Shown piece after piece: positions 25,301-33,186 of a stretch of DNA of 64,000 nt. The notes below the pieces were generated by a model that ran no database searches, was not told the DNA's origin, and saw only the letters and a program-made list of their open reading frames with translations. Within the stretch, counting starts at the first letter, position 1. Each line of letters starts with the position of its first letter. Source of the stretch: Pomphorhynchus laevis (lineage: Eukaryota; Acanthocephala; Palaeacanthocephala; Echinorhynchida; Pomphorhynchidae); contig WNNJ02002701.1 of the NCBI GenBank assembly GCA_012934845.2, positions 1 through 64,000 of the forward strand. The letters are read 5' to 3'. The position numbers were made by a program, and so were the translations under genes.

Positions 25301-27540
25301 ATATCACACTAATTTTTGAAAGGATGTGCAGGGTTTGGTTAAAACGTTAATAAAACACGATTTTTCTCTTAAAATACCTAAGTCTATAATTCAACAACAA
25401 TAAAAAATTATTTACAGATGAGAATTTATACAATTTTCTGTAAGTTGTAACATTTGCATTTTAGATGTTATAAGAAACCAAACGTCGTATGGTTTGCATA
25501 TTCTATAGTAGAATGCCACTGCTAGTAATGCTACTATTAGTTTATAGGAATCTAAAAAGCCCATATGGTATAGATCGAATGCAAAGTGATTTGCTTGGGG
25601 ATCAATTGTCTACCTCGCTATCGGTGGTGATCAATCCGTACAAATCTACGAATTGAACACAACTGGTGATACCGTTTTAAGCAAAATACAAACAATTAAT
25701 ATTCGTGGAAAGGATGAAAAAATCTCTTATTTTCCTTAGATACAGGAATAGCATTCGTATGGAATGCTAATGCTGACAAGATCACTCAAATATGGAATGC
25801 TTTTACTATTGCGTACTCACAGGTTGTCACCGATGCTTTGTAGTAAATATGACGAAATATACAACTTTGGCTTTATAAAGTATAAGTCATTTGTAAGCAA
25901 TAATGTTGCATTTATTTACGCAGAAAGACAAAAATGCGAATGAATAGCTTGCATGTTATTGGTGATATATTTTACCCTTTTAAAAAATCAGAAGAATTGA
26001 TTAACAAAATTATAAAAACAACTAACCGATTTAGTAATTTATATTGCATGTCAATATCGTTGATAACAAACGGATTATATAATTCCACATATTGTTTTGC
26101 TTTATCAAGAGGGAATCCTGAGGATTGAAAACACACGAGACAGTCACATTGAGGCCAATCCTCCGGAGGTAAGTGTATTATAATAGGTTGAGGAAACACA
26201 ATTATTCTTAAGTAAGGGAATTTATCTAGTCTACATAGAATCTCTTCCATGGGCTTTGAAATTACTTTGTTTTCCATCGCACATATTCCAACTATGATCT
26301 TCTTTGCATAGTGATCTTCGTTTAAAGATTCGTTTTCATAGTCGTACTGAAATATTTACAAATAATCGTTAAGTTATGTATTATTTTACTCTATTTTCTA
26401 TCCAAAGAATAAAAGCTTGCCGTGTTCTTGAAAATACGTCAAGAAACAAATTTACATATTTTTTGTTGAGAATTGTTTCACAGTTAAAGTGTAAACTCTT
26501 TTTTAATGCGTAAATATATCATATGCCTTACAAATCAATTACAATGTGAATCAATTAAAATATGAATGGACAAAGTTTGTATCTTATAAGCACCATCTTA
26601 ATAGATCATTATTTATTTTTTATATCAAAATAATTATAAATAAGACCCTTTAATTTCTTCGTGAGCTTTTGCGTTTGTATGAATACGCTTGCACATTTAG
26701 ATATAAGGATGTTTATCCGCTAATGAAAGCAACTCTGTTATGCCAATTTATCCTCCCGCTTGGTATCCAGGAAAACTGCAATATTACGAAGAACTATGAA
26801 CATAAGGATGATCATGTGGAAGTCGGGCAACTTCCAATACTTGGCACTATAGGCTCGGATTTTACAGCTTCAAGCGAAAGTTCAAACCAAACCCAAACAT
26901 CCACGCAGCTGGAAATTATTAATTATTATCAATAATAATTCCTATTTTTGGGTTTTAGTAATTGTAATTTTAAGCTTTAATAATTAAAATCGAAATGTTT
27001 CCTCTGCAAACGTTTAAAAATGTAATTTCAAAATAAATTCTCAAAATTATCTTTAAATTTAGAAATTGAAATATTTATGTCAGATATGTATGTCAGATAA
27101 TACTTAATACTTAATGAAATTATTGAATATCATAAAAAACATAGTGTACTTTAATGTATTAAGCAAAAATCACAAATTGTCAGGCAAAAGTAACTAAGTG
27201 AATGCAAAAACGTTGATGTGAAATGCAAAGTAACAAGGTCGAATGAGAAAGGAGAGTTACCTGTTTGTCATTTAGGAATTATTAAAAATTACGATTAGGT
27301 TATATTAAATCATTAAAAATTACATTCATTTTTTATTAAAATGTTATATAAATAAAACCGAAAGAAAGAAACAATAATTATGAATACTTGATATACTTGA
27401 AATAAATGGTAATGCACACTTGATAATTACTATCTTAGAATAAAATAATTTTAATTGCAACTAAAATATTTAGTGAACAAAATTAGTAATCTTACGTTGG
27501 CGTATACATCACAATCCTCTGAGTTCGTTCGATCGGGCAT
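4138..27540 (-). CDS. PPIP5K: PPIP5K/VIP1: diphosphoinositol pentakisphosphate kinase, 21 exons
   Basis: Cytosolic bifunctional enzyme. Its ATP-grasp kinase phosphorylates InsP6/5-InsP7 to make inositol pyrophosphates, and its C-terminal histidine-acid-phosphatase-like domain reverses this. I assembled 21 exons from the sequence; all join with GT-AG ends in matching phase, giving 2748 coding bases (916 codons). Order matches animal PPIP5Ks: short N-terminus, kinase (about residues 30-345), phosphatase-like domain (about 355-900). Motifs seen are [31 protein letters not shown] (370-376) and SESHVHSL (831-838). The start is the only ATG in exon 1 that reads in phase into exon 2. Intron sizes are mixed: many of 33-60 bases, a few of 1.7-6.4 kb filled with repeats. 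The 3' end is uncertain: reading through the last donor gives 19 more residues and a stop ending at 4078, or further exons lie below 4138. Confidence 0.95.
4397..5925. other. PPIP5K: PPIP5K intron 19, distal part
   Basis: Gene-free. PLE-end units with the word AAATTTAAAATACAGATCAG or variants occur near 4720-4770 and 5290-5345. A decayed hammerhead-like motif (CUAAAGA, hairpin, GCAAAA) lies near 5232-5258. A short tandem of AGATGTTTAATATAGAC sits at 5115-5170. Confidence 0.5.
5664..6937. repeat. Direct repeat straddling the left palindrome end
   Basis: Bases 5664-5885 and 6712-6937 are near-identical in the same orientation (shared ATTGATGTTTGTCAAAGAAA and TTATTATAAAT). The right arm holds only one copy (about 12470-12695). 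So the sequence just outside the left arm repeats something inside it, a possible trace of the rearrangement. Confidence 0.8.
6223..6247 (+). ncRNA. Hammerhead-like core in foldback (left palindrome arm)
   Basis: Contains CUGAUGA, a poor stem II and UGAAA, set inside an inverted repeat at 6145-6280 whose halves begin ATTCGATAAAA and end TTTTATCGAAT. Its mirror copy is at 13160-13184 (minus). Stem II is weak, so probably inactive. Confidence 0.35.
7083..8570 (+). pseudogene. Reversed partial copy of PPIP5K exons 12-19 inside PPIP5K intron 19
   Basis: Plus-strand copies of exons lie at 7083-7217, 7277-7395, 7442-7554, 7611-7677, 7837-7978, 8028-8257, 8309-8460 and 8512-8570 (cut). Exon lengths equal those of the minus-strand exons 12-19, and several translate identically to them (for example 8063-8281 against 11135-11353). 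The match stops within exon 19 after RHV, where unrelated AT-rich sequence begins. The copy has no start, kinase half or C-terminal end, so it is a duplication fragment. The splice sites and frames are undamaged, which points to a recent origin. It is transcribed antisense to itself within the host gene's pre-mRNA. Confidence 0.93.
8571..8999. other. AT-rich palindrome loop, left part, no gene
   Basis: Starts at the breakpoint in copied exon 19. An open frame runs on to 8758 but its sequence is low-complexity (Lys, Asn, Ile-rich) and resembles nothing known; I treat it as non-coding. The rest is AT-rich with no structure I can support. Confidence 0.5.
9000..9780 (-). mobile_element. LINE (non-LTR retrotransposon) reverse-transcriptase fragment
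   Basis: The minus strand at 9255-9629 reads [20 protein letters not shown], then [14 protein letters not shown]. This is the fingers/palm block of a LINE reverse transcriptase, with the usual Y-A-D-D changed to YDDN. The same block occurs in the LINE at 31090-31260 (GSVVGPVIFSLILVDFSS, MQYADN), so the two are diverged members of one family, nearest to jockey/CR1-type elements. The stretch is visibly richer in G and C than its surroundings, as expected for a foreign insert. It lies in the palindrome loop. It is a 5'- and 3'-truncated dead copy; the outer ends are estimates. Confidence 0.75.
9981..10375. mobile_element. Penelope-like element (PLE) 3' pieces, oppositely oriented
   Basis: Minus strand 10130-9985 encodes the C-terminal end seen in the PLE at 35220-35320 (shared ILSKESS and NKLKDN). 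Plus strand 10140-10375 carries the PLE terminal segment with CAATAAACTTTATTTATGT, the hammerhead-like core at 10245-10272 and the AGTTCCTGGA-type end unit. The two pieces face opposite ways, as is common at PLE insertion ends. A decayed remnant. Confidence 0.75.
10245..10272 (+). ncRNA. Hammerhead-like core at PLE end
   Basis: Reads CUGAAGA, then a hairpin UGCUA-loop-UAGC (stem II), then GAAA. This is the hammerhead consensus CUGANGA/stem II/GAAA. Hammerheads are known in the terminal repeats of PLEs, and a sister copy sits in the same place in the PLE at 35671-35697. Stems I and III are AT-rich and I could not pair them convincingly, so activity is doubtful. Confidence 0.5.
10769..12333 (-). 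CDS. PPIP5K: PPIP5K exons 12-19: phosphatase-like domain, second half
   Basis: Exons are 12199-12333, 12021-12139, 11862-11974, 11739-11805, 11438-11579, 11159-11388, 10956-11107 and 10769-10904. Readable strings include [83 protein letters not shown] and [18 protein letters not shown]. This is the working copy: its exon 19 runs through to the proper donor and its phases join exon 11 upstream and exon 20 downstream. A near-identical reversed copy of exons 12 to mid-19 lies at 7083-8570 on the other strand. Confidence 0.95.
12334..14604. other. PPIP5K: PPIP5K intron 11 (2.27 kb)
   Basis: The part 12334-13481 belongs to the palindrome arm and includes the foldback at 13130-13265. An 88-codon open frame at 12850-13116, mirrored at 6291-6557, resembles no family I know and lies in AT-rich repeat sequence; I do not call it a gene. 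From 13482 to 14604 I see only AT-rich sequence, including a 72-codon frame at 13928-14146 without recognisable features. Confidence 0.6.
13160..13184 (-). ncRNA. Hammerhead-like core in foldback (right palindrome arm)
   Basis: Mirror image of 6223-6247, carried by the inverted duplication: CUGAUGA, weak stem II, GAAA. It lies in PPIP5K intron 11 in the sense of that gene. Confidence 0.35.
14605..15101 (-). CDS. PPIP5K: PPIP5K exons 8-11: phosphatase-like domain with RHGDRTP
   Basis: Exons are 15015-15101, 14897-14972, 14724-14863 and 14605-14678. Exon 8 holds [17 protein letters not shown], the histidine-acid-phosphatase signature, with its catalytic histidine intact. Exons 9-11 read [32 protein letters not shown] and [12 protein letters not shown], all hallmark PPIP5K strings. 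The four exons are tightly packed; the introns are 42, 33 and 45 bases. The 33-base intron (14864-14896) is needed to keep frame and is extremely short. Confidence 0.93.
15281..15590. repeat. 143-base tandem repeat, about 2.1 copies
   Basis: The word CATTTCAAATGTTCATATTA starts at 15281, 15424 and 15567, a strict 143-base period. The units differ by only a few bases. Confidence 0.85.
15595..15715 (-). repeat. Partial copy of SINE end module
   Basis: Matches the 130-base module that ends the SINE-like units at 28042-28612 and 32283-33139 (shared GTGACTTTCGCATTGAAAA and CAGCTACAGAATCCTTCCTT), more diverged than those copies. Confidence 0.7.
15947..15974 (-). ncRNA. Decayed hammerhead-like core with perfect stem II
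   Basis: Minus strand reads CUGAAUA, then CGCUAAC-AGCA-GUUAGCG-type hairpin, then GAAA. One core base departs from the CUGANGA consensus, so it is probably dead although stem II is fully paired. Confidence 0.35.
16000..16135. repeat. Tandem repeat of about 57-60 bases, two to three units
   Basis: Recurring AAAAATTAAAAAATTAGAAA followed by TTCGCATTTCTTC-type words. The minus strand stays open through it only because the units are similar. Confidence 0.75.
16866..17240. repeat. Dispersed tandem segment, three copies about 150 bases apart
   Basis: Copies at about 16866-16930, 17020-17090 and 17172-17240 share CATTTCACTGTA and ATCGAAAGATTTTTA; an older relative sits near 3235-3275. Confidence 0.65.
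17560..18510. repeat. Repeat cluster with inverted and direct copies
   Basis: A unit with TGACGATATTCGTACACTAG and TTTGCAGACATG occurs inverted at about 17750-17850 and direct at 17890-18000 and 18375-18500. Between them, about 100-base segments sharing CATCCAAGTATTAC or close variants repeat at 18090-18195 and 18275-18370. Less AT-rich than its flanks. Probably a satellite-like or short non-autonomous element array; no coding seen. Confidence 0.6.
18837..23571 (-). CDS. PPIP5K: PPIP5K exons 3-7: ATP-grasp kinase core
   Basis: Exons are 23349-23571, 22088-22189, 21163-21324, 18988-19109 and 18837-18938. They code for the catalytic kinase: [20 protein letters not shown] and [10 protein letters not shown] in exon 3, [15 protein letters not shown] in exon 4, [19 protein letters not shown] in exon 5, [20 protein letters not shown] and [15 protein letters not shown] in exon 6, and the linker that leads into the phosphatase domain in exon 7. 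The acidic and lysine positions that bind ATP and Mg in family structures (KPFVEKP, EEF, DVNG) are all kept, so the kinase looks functional. Exons 6 and 7 are parted by a 49-base intron; the others are split by 0.8-2.1 kb introns holding repeats. Confidence 0.94.
19110..21162. other. PPIP5K: PPIP5K intron 5 (2.05 kb)
   Basis: No exon. Two direct copies of a segment of about 90 bases (19955-20035 and 20120-20200, sharing GACGTATTTCCTTTGATG-like words) flank a short GC-richer stretch. The rest is low-complexity AT sequence. Confidence 0.5.
21603..21964. mobile_element. Foldback element with opposed hammerhead-like ends
   Basis: The ends are imperfect inverted repeats of about 100 bases, with GGCAGCCAC at 21610 answered by GTGGCTGCC at about 21952-21960. 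Each end carries a hammerhead-like motif pointing outward. Left (minus, 21669-21634): CUGAUGA, GUCA-loop-UGAC, GAAA, stem III collapsed. Right (plus, about 21898-21945): core changed, but a perfect stem III ACGGUAACUAGUUACCGU. Same family as 29840-30157. It sits in PPIP5K intron 4. Confidence 0.7.
22190..23348. other. PPIP5K: PPIP5K intron 3 (1.16 kb), no feature seen
   Basis: AT-rich, no exon or recognisable repeat family. Confidence 0.5.
23750..24880. repeat. Three-copy repeat, two direct and one inverted
   Basis: A unit with GCCATAATCAAGGCTTGTAA and TAACTATTTGCCAA occurs direct at about 23760-23960 and 24190-24350 and inverted at 24590-24760 (continuing to 24880). The last two form a foldback whose middle holds a decayed hammerhead-like motif (24419-24446: CUAAAGA, hairpin, GAAA). 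Lies in PPIP5K intron 2. Confidence 0.75.
25560..25835 (+). pseudogene. WD40-like gene fragment
   Basis: Plus-strand frames read [20 protein letters not shown] and further along [11 protein letters not shown], which resemble WD40 repeat blades. The frame shifts within the stretch, so it is a dead copy or part of an exon of another gene. It lies on the strand opposite PPIP5K, inside its intron 2. I cannot identify the parent gene. Confidence 0.35.
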
Positions 27541-27566
27541 AATTTCGAATCTATGGCTATAATTCA
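26027..27566 (-). CDS. PPIP5K: PPIP5K exons 1-2: start codon and N-terminal domain
   Basis: Exon 1 is 27496-27566 with the ATG at 27538-27540; it codes for 15 residues starting [10 protein letters not shown] and ends at GTAAG. Exon 2 is 26027-26346 (320 bases) and carries the N-terminal RimK-like region: [40 protein letters not shown] and [12 protein letters not shown]. All of these align by eye with animal PPIP5K. The intron between them is about 1.15 kb. Bases 27541-27566 are 5' untranslated and begin at a good acceptor, so at least one non-coding exon probably lies upstream (higher coordinates). Confidence 0.93.
26669..26935 (+). CDS. Unrecognised 88-codon open frame in PPIP5K intron 1
   Basis: Reads a mixed-composition peptide including [20 protein letters not shown]. 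Composition is less AT-driven than other frames here, but no family is recognised and no splice partners were found. It could be a retrocopy fragment. Confidence 0.2.
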   Translation: MRLYEYACTFRYKDVYPLMKATLLCQFILPLGIQENCNITKNYEHKDDHVEVGQLPILGTIGSDFTASSESSNQTQTSTQLEIINYYQ

Positions 27567-27620
27567 CTGAAATCGAAATTATAAAGTCAATAACAACACA
27601 AATGAAATATTAATATATGG

Positions 27621-27690
27621 ATAAAATCTTTAAAGAACGAAGAATAGTGTTTTATATAAAATACTATTCTTCGTTCCATAAAGATTTTAT
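27621..27690. repeat. Near-perfect 70-base foldback
   Basis: ATAAAATCTTT...GAACGAAGAATAGT is followed directly by ACTATTCTTCGTTC...AAAGATTTTAT. Arms of about 35 bases with only a few mismatches. Lies just upstream of PPIP5K exon 1 as found. Confidence 0.85.
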
Positions 27691-28041
27691 TTATAAAAGA
27701 AAGAAGAAAATGAATACTTTCAAAAAGATTAATATATGGGATGATAATATTTTTAACATAAACCATAGTAACACAAAAACAGTAGATTATGGAACCAACA
27801 TGCGAACTTACAGGGTTTTCCGTATTTTGGGCACTAAATATTTTGGACAAATTCAAACTGTGAATATAATTTCTAAATGCTCCTTAAATTTGCTTTAATG
27901 TGGCACCCATCAAGTTTGAATTATAATCTCAGGTGGTAAATCATGATATTAATAGATTTAAATTAACAATTAAAATATGAACAAAATGCATATTTGTGCC
28001 CTTAAACATTTCGCAATTATCACTGAAAATGTATGGTCATG

Positions 28042-28742
<701 letters not shown>

Positions 28743-29839
28743 ATGATTCACGACTTCTCTCTTCAGTCTAACAAGCAACACTTTGCATATTCTACATGTC
28801 GCAAAGTATAGATCACCAGTACCAGTAGAAGCCCAAGTCGATGTATTTTATAATCTTTATTTTTATTATGAGATTATTCTAGTAACTGAATTAGTGTATA
28901 ATACATCTTCACTTCGATTTCGCGCGATTTTTAACAATTTGACATCTTGGTAATTTCGGTAAATTTATTCAGACCACATGGTATATTCTAAATTGACAAA
29001 TTATATGGCAATACATCCACCTTTTTGTATTCGTAAAAGGTTTTTTCATTTTTGTTTGTATTGACTTTAATAAAGCAATATCAATTAATCTATTGCATGT
29101 CTATAAATATACTCTCTGCTTATAAATTATTGTCCTATTGTATCAAATACATGCAATCGTATTTGATAGTGCAAACTTTTATAATACGAAAAGCTAAATT
29201 TTCGACTTTATTCTTTTTCACATGCGATAGGTGTGCACTCGGTCGAAGTAAATGTATTTGAGGATTGAAAGGTTTCCCATAAATTTTGTTTTGTTTCTGT
29301 TCATTTTGATAGATAGTTACGTCAAAAAAATGTATATGCTCGTTACGTCACTCACTTAAATATTGAGCAGTATTATATTCTACATATCACAACGTATACG
29401 ATTTCTCGCAATTATTTGATATCAATTGTCCGATCCAAAATTTTGCTTTGTGTTTTAGTGCTTCCTAGTACATAATGACCCAAAAAATCAAACCAGATTG
29501 CATTTAGTGGGAGAGATTTTAAATCAGAGATCCAAGACTTTATCTGAAACAACTCCATGATTTTGGATCAAACAATTGATGTCAGATAAACCACAGAATA
29601 CCAATTATTAACTGTTTTCCAATTTTACAAATTTCAACAAAATCATTAAAGTAAAAAATAAGAACACAACTTTTACGGATTAAAGGTCAAAATATAATAA
29701 CTATCATAATAACTCATAATATAATAACTATAAAATTTCATCAGCTTGCTCTCTCTCGAGTCTTGCCTAACGTCAATCGACGAGGAAATTTATCAATCTT
29801 ATTATATTTCGTAAACATATAAGCCCCACGCGAAAGAAA
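28743..29839. other. Intergenic stretch, no gene seen
   Basis: AT-rich sequence between PPIP5K and virilizer; the short frames (for example 29052-29261) carry no recognisable motif. Confidence 0.5.
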
Positions 29840-29888
29840 GACGAAAAACAGTAATAGATGCCGTTTCGTCACCACAATGACTCACCAG
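29840..29888 (-). ncRNA. Hammerhead-like motif, left end of foldback
   Basis: Minus strand reads CUGGUGA (one change in the invariant CUGA), stem II GUCAU-UGUG-GUGAC, GAAA, an imperfect stem III, then GUC. It mirrors the motif at 30110-30157. Confidence 0.45.
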
Positions 29889-30109
29889 TGCCAGATCTCT
29901 CTCACTGCTGGATGCAGAGAAGGACTAGCAGACGGCAATTAACAAATCAAAAGTCAGTGATTTTGCTAATGATCCTATTTAGTGAAGCTGTAGTGATGGT
30001 TTAGTACTCTATGATGTTACTAGAAGTCTTATAGTACATCATTCTCAATGATTCGTTGATTGCCATCTACTAGTCTTCCTCTGCGTCCAGCAGTGAGAAG
30101 GATCTTGCA

Positions 30110-30157
30110 CTGATGAGTCATTGTGATGACGAAACGGAATATATTACTGATTTCGTC
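30110..30157 (+). ncRNA. Hammerhead ribozyme, core and stems II/III intact
   Basis: CUGAUGA (30110-30116); stem II GUCAU/AUGAC around loop UGUG (30117-30130); GAA (30131-30133); stem III ACGGAAU/AUUUCGU (30134-30140 with 30150-30156, all paired with one G-U); cleavage base C at 30157, making the classic GUC. Stem I is the weak part: only patchy pairing before 30110 and after 30157. Located at the right end of the foldback 29840-30157 and directly before a 5'-truncated LINE. Confidence 0.72.
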
Positions 30158-30159
30158 TT

Positions 30160-32060
30160 TCTTTCGAGTCAAGCTTATATAATTACAAAATTTCACGCGG
30201 AATTGTATCATTTGAGAACCATATTTCGATCTGATATTTTTAAATTTGCTATTGTGTCGCTTTATTCACCTTCCACTTCCGTTAATTTTCTATCCTCTCT
30301 ATTTGACATTGAGCTCACAACAATTCTCGATTACATATTACCACACCGATCACACACTCGTCAGCGTTCTCGAAGCACACCATGGTTTGATTCTGACTGT
30401 GTAATTTCTAAGCATCACATGCGTCACTCTTTTCACATATATCTCCCCTTCATCAAATGAGGTTCTATTTATGTCTCCTTCGAGTCTCGTGATGCTTACC
30501 TAGGAAGTCGTCGTTCATATTACTCTCTGCTGTGAAGTAGTGCACACTCTTCTAGCAGAATAAGCTCACTTCGGATCCAGTCTACTTAGCGCACTTTAAA
30601 CTAACCGCTCTCACGTTTTTCAATACCTAGTAGCATCGAACCAAGCTTGTTTTCTTATCTTTAATCTAAATAAGCTAATACTTTATCATCTATTCATTCA
30701 ACTCTCCAATCATCGACTGCCTCAATACAATTCTCTCTTACTGAACACTTATTTGTCATTTCCGTTTCTTCTGACGAAATTTCAAAAGTTCACCATTTAT
30801 TGCCCAACAAATCTTCTCTTGACGACCCTCTTCCCATATACTTACTTAAGCTTATTTGTCATTCTGTATCTCCGCTTTTGACAACCTTGTTCAATTCTTC
30901 TATCCACAGCAACACTTTTCCGTCAAACTGGAAATCTGCCAGTGTTCGCGCACTTCTGAAAAAACACTCTCTCGACAGTTCACTTTCGTCCTCATATCGT
31001 CCTATATCTCTGTAGCAACCATGCCAAAACATTTCGAACGTATTGCGCTAAATCAGGTCAATACATAGCTTTTAAACGTCTTCTCTCGAACACGGTGTTC
31101 TTGAAGGCTCAGTAGTAGGTCCTGTTATTTTCTCGCTTATTCTAGTTGATTTCTCTTCAATAACCATACCACACAATTTTCACGTTATGCAATATGCTGA
31201 TAACATTCTCCTCTACTCTTATTTGCCATCCTTTCAAATCGATGATCTTGTATCCACTTCCTCCGCTTGCCTCTTATCCGTTTCCAAGCAAGTTTTCACC
31301 TATCACTCAATCCTGCAAAGTCCATAATCATGTGGATAATTCCCTCCGACTTCAGCATTACTCCACTTACCGTATATATCTACTCAACAATTCTTCATGT
31401 CGTTAATGATATCGAATTAATCGGTTTCCACTTTGACAACCATCTTTCTCTCAAGAATTTTTTTCCGATAAAGTCCGCTACCCGTTCCTGCTTCTACGTG
31501 ATAATCACTGTATTCGTAGTTTAATTGATTTTCGCTTTTGTCTTCCATTTTATTCGCCTTTTTATTTTTCCGGATCAATTATTGCTTTAGTCTGTTCTCG
31601 AGCTCTCCAAAAACTACTCTCCAACCTGCCCAACGTATTGTAAACTCAACAGCTCGCATTATTCTACGTCTCCGCTGATTTTGCTACATTTCTTAACATA
31701 TTTTCTATCTTTCCTGGCTTCCCACAATTAGCCATTGTATTCAGTTTCACTTGATTATTCTGACGCATCATGCACTGCATCGAAATTCCCCTTACATCTT
31801 TCATATGGAAGATGTAATTCCCCTTACATCTTCCATATCTCGATGAATATCCTCATGCTTCTTTATCCTAATATAATCTCATTCCATTCTTCTCTACACT
31901 CCAAATTATTCGACAAATTACGGCCTCCGTTCTTTTCCTGTTGCTGCTCTTCCTGCTTGGAATTCGCTCCCTTCGTAAATCCGATCGACTTCCTTTCTCA
32001 TACTATTAAAAATTCGTCTGCGGGATTATTTTTTTAGTTTGATATTTTGTAATTTTTAGT
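30160..32060 (+). mobile_element. LINE non-LTR retrotransposon, 5'-truncated and decayed
   Basis: Successive frames match the order of a jockey/CR1-type ORF2. The endonuclease-RT linker reads LSSLFDIELTTILDYILP and STPWFDSDC (30280-30420). RT entry reads KSSLDDPLPIYLLKLICH then FPSNWKSASVRALLKKHS and SSYRPISL (30800-31020). The RT core reads GSVVGPVIFSLILVDFSS and MQYADN (31090-31210). The C-terminal end reads RPPFFSCCCSSCLEFAPFVN (31915-31980). Frame switches and internal stops occur throughout, so it is a dead copy. The endonuclease domain is missing. A relative lies at 9000-9780. Confidence 0.85.
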
Positions 32061-32282
32061 GGGTTTGTAAGTCCACTATATATATGTTGTGATTGAATAA
32101 ACCGCTGTTCAGTATCCATATAGGATGCGGGGTATCTAATAAATGATTGTCAAAAAACCGAACGCTCAGCAAAAAGGAAAAATATTTTTACGTTTCGGTT
32201 TTTCGCCTTTTTCAAAATTGTAAGATGTTTGTAATCAAGAAAATTTTTACTAGTAATATAAAATTTTTACTTTGTATATATA

Positions 32283-33135
32283 TAGATTGTATCGTATGAG
32301 ATCATGAAGATCGATTGAAATCGGGACTGGTGATCCTTTGATGGATGCTTATTTATGTAATGAATAGTTGCTAGGTCACACGAGGTGACTTTCGCATTGA
32401 AAACCAGCTACAGAATCCTTCCTTCATGATATTCAATTCTATACACCCTGACTACTAACTGCAACATCGCCACAGCCATTTTCGTTTCGCCCGCTTTTTG
32501 CCACATGTTGGTAGCCCCGGGCTTGTCAGAAGGCTGACTACCAACTCTTCGCCTTTTGAAATTTGACTTATCCGAGATTCGAGCTATCGCTCTCCGTACT
32601 TGGCTTGCGCTCTTGACTGCTAGGCTACGAATCCAGGATTACCAGATTTCACACAGTATATGAAACCTTCCATCATGATATTCAGAAACTGCATTGTCCG
32701 AGATGCTTCTCTGGCATGCTTATTATAGATTGTATCGTATGAGATCATGAAGATCGATTGAAATCGGGACTGGTGATCCTTTGATGGATGCTTATTTATG
32801 TAATGAATAGTTGCTAGGTCACACGAGGTGACTTTCGCATTGAAAACCAGCTACAGAATCCTTCCTTCATGATATCCAATTCCATACACCCTGACTACTA
32901 ACGGCCACATTGCCACAGCCGTTTTCGTTTCGCCCGCTTTTTGTCAAAACGGCTGTAACAATATGGCCGTTAGTAGTCAGGGTGTATGGAATTGGATATC
33001 ATGAAGGAAGGATTCTGTAGCTGGTTTTCAATGCGAAAGTCACCTCGTGTGACCTAGCAACTATTCATTACATAAATAAGCATCCATCAAAGGATCACCA
33101 GTCCCGATTTCAATCGATCTTCATGATCTCATACG

Positions 33136-33139
<4 letters not shown>
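32283..33139. mobile_element. SINE-like units: one full reverse copy and a head-to-head pair of modules
   Basis: 32283-32726 is the minus-strand partner of 28187-28612, with B box (32575-32585) and A box (32616-32627) reversed. 32727-32950 repeats the end module in the same direction. 32951-33139 repeats it in the opposite direction, so 32727-33139 is a foldback with CCGTTAGTAGTCAGGGTGTA facing its complement. Copies are nearly identical, so recent. Confidence 0.75.

Positions 33140-33184
<45 letters not shown>
33139..33184. repeat. (AT)n microsatellite
   Basis: Pure AT dinucleotide run at the outer end of the SINE-like foldback. Confidence 0.95.

Positions 33185-33186
<2 letters not shown>

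Noticed and set aside
32283-32350. Hammerhead-like CUGGUGAUCC...GGAUG in the SINE module
   Set aside because: A short stem II can be drawn, but the GAAA that must follow it is missing in every copy.
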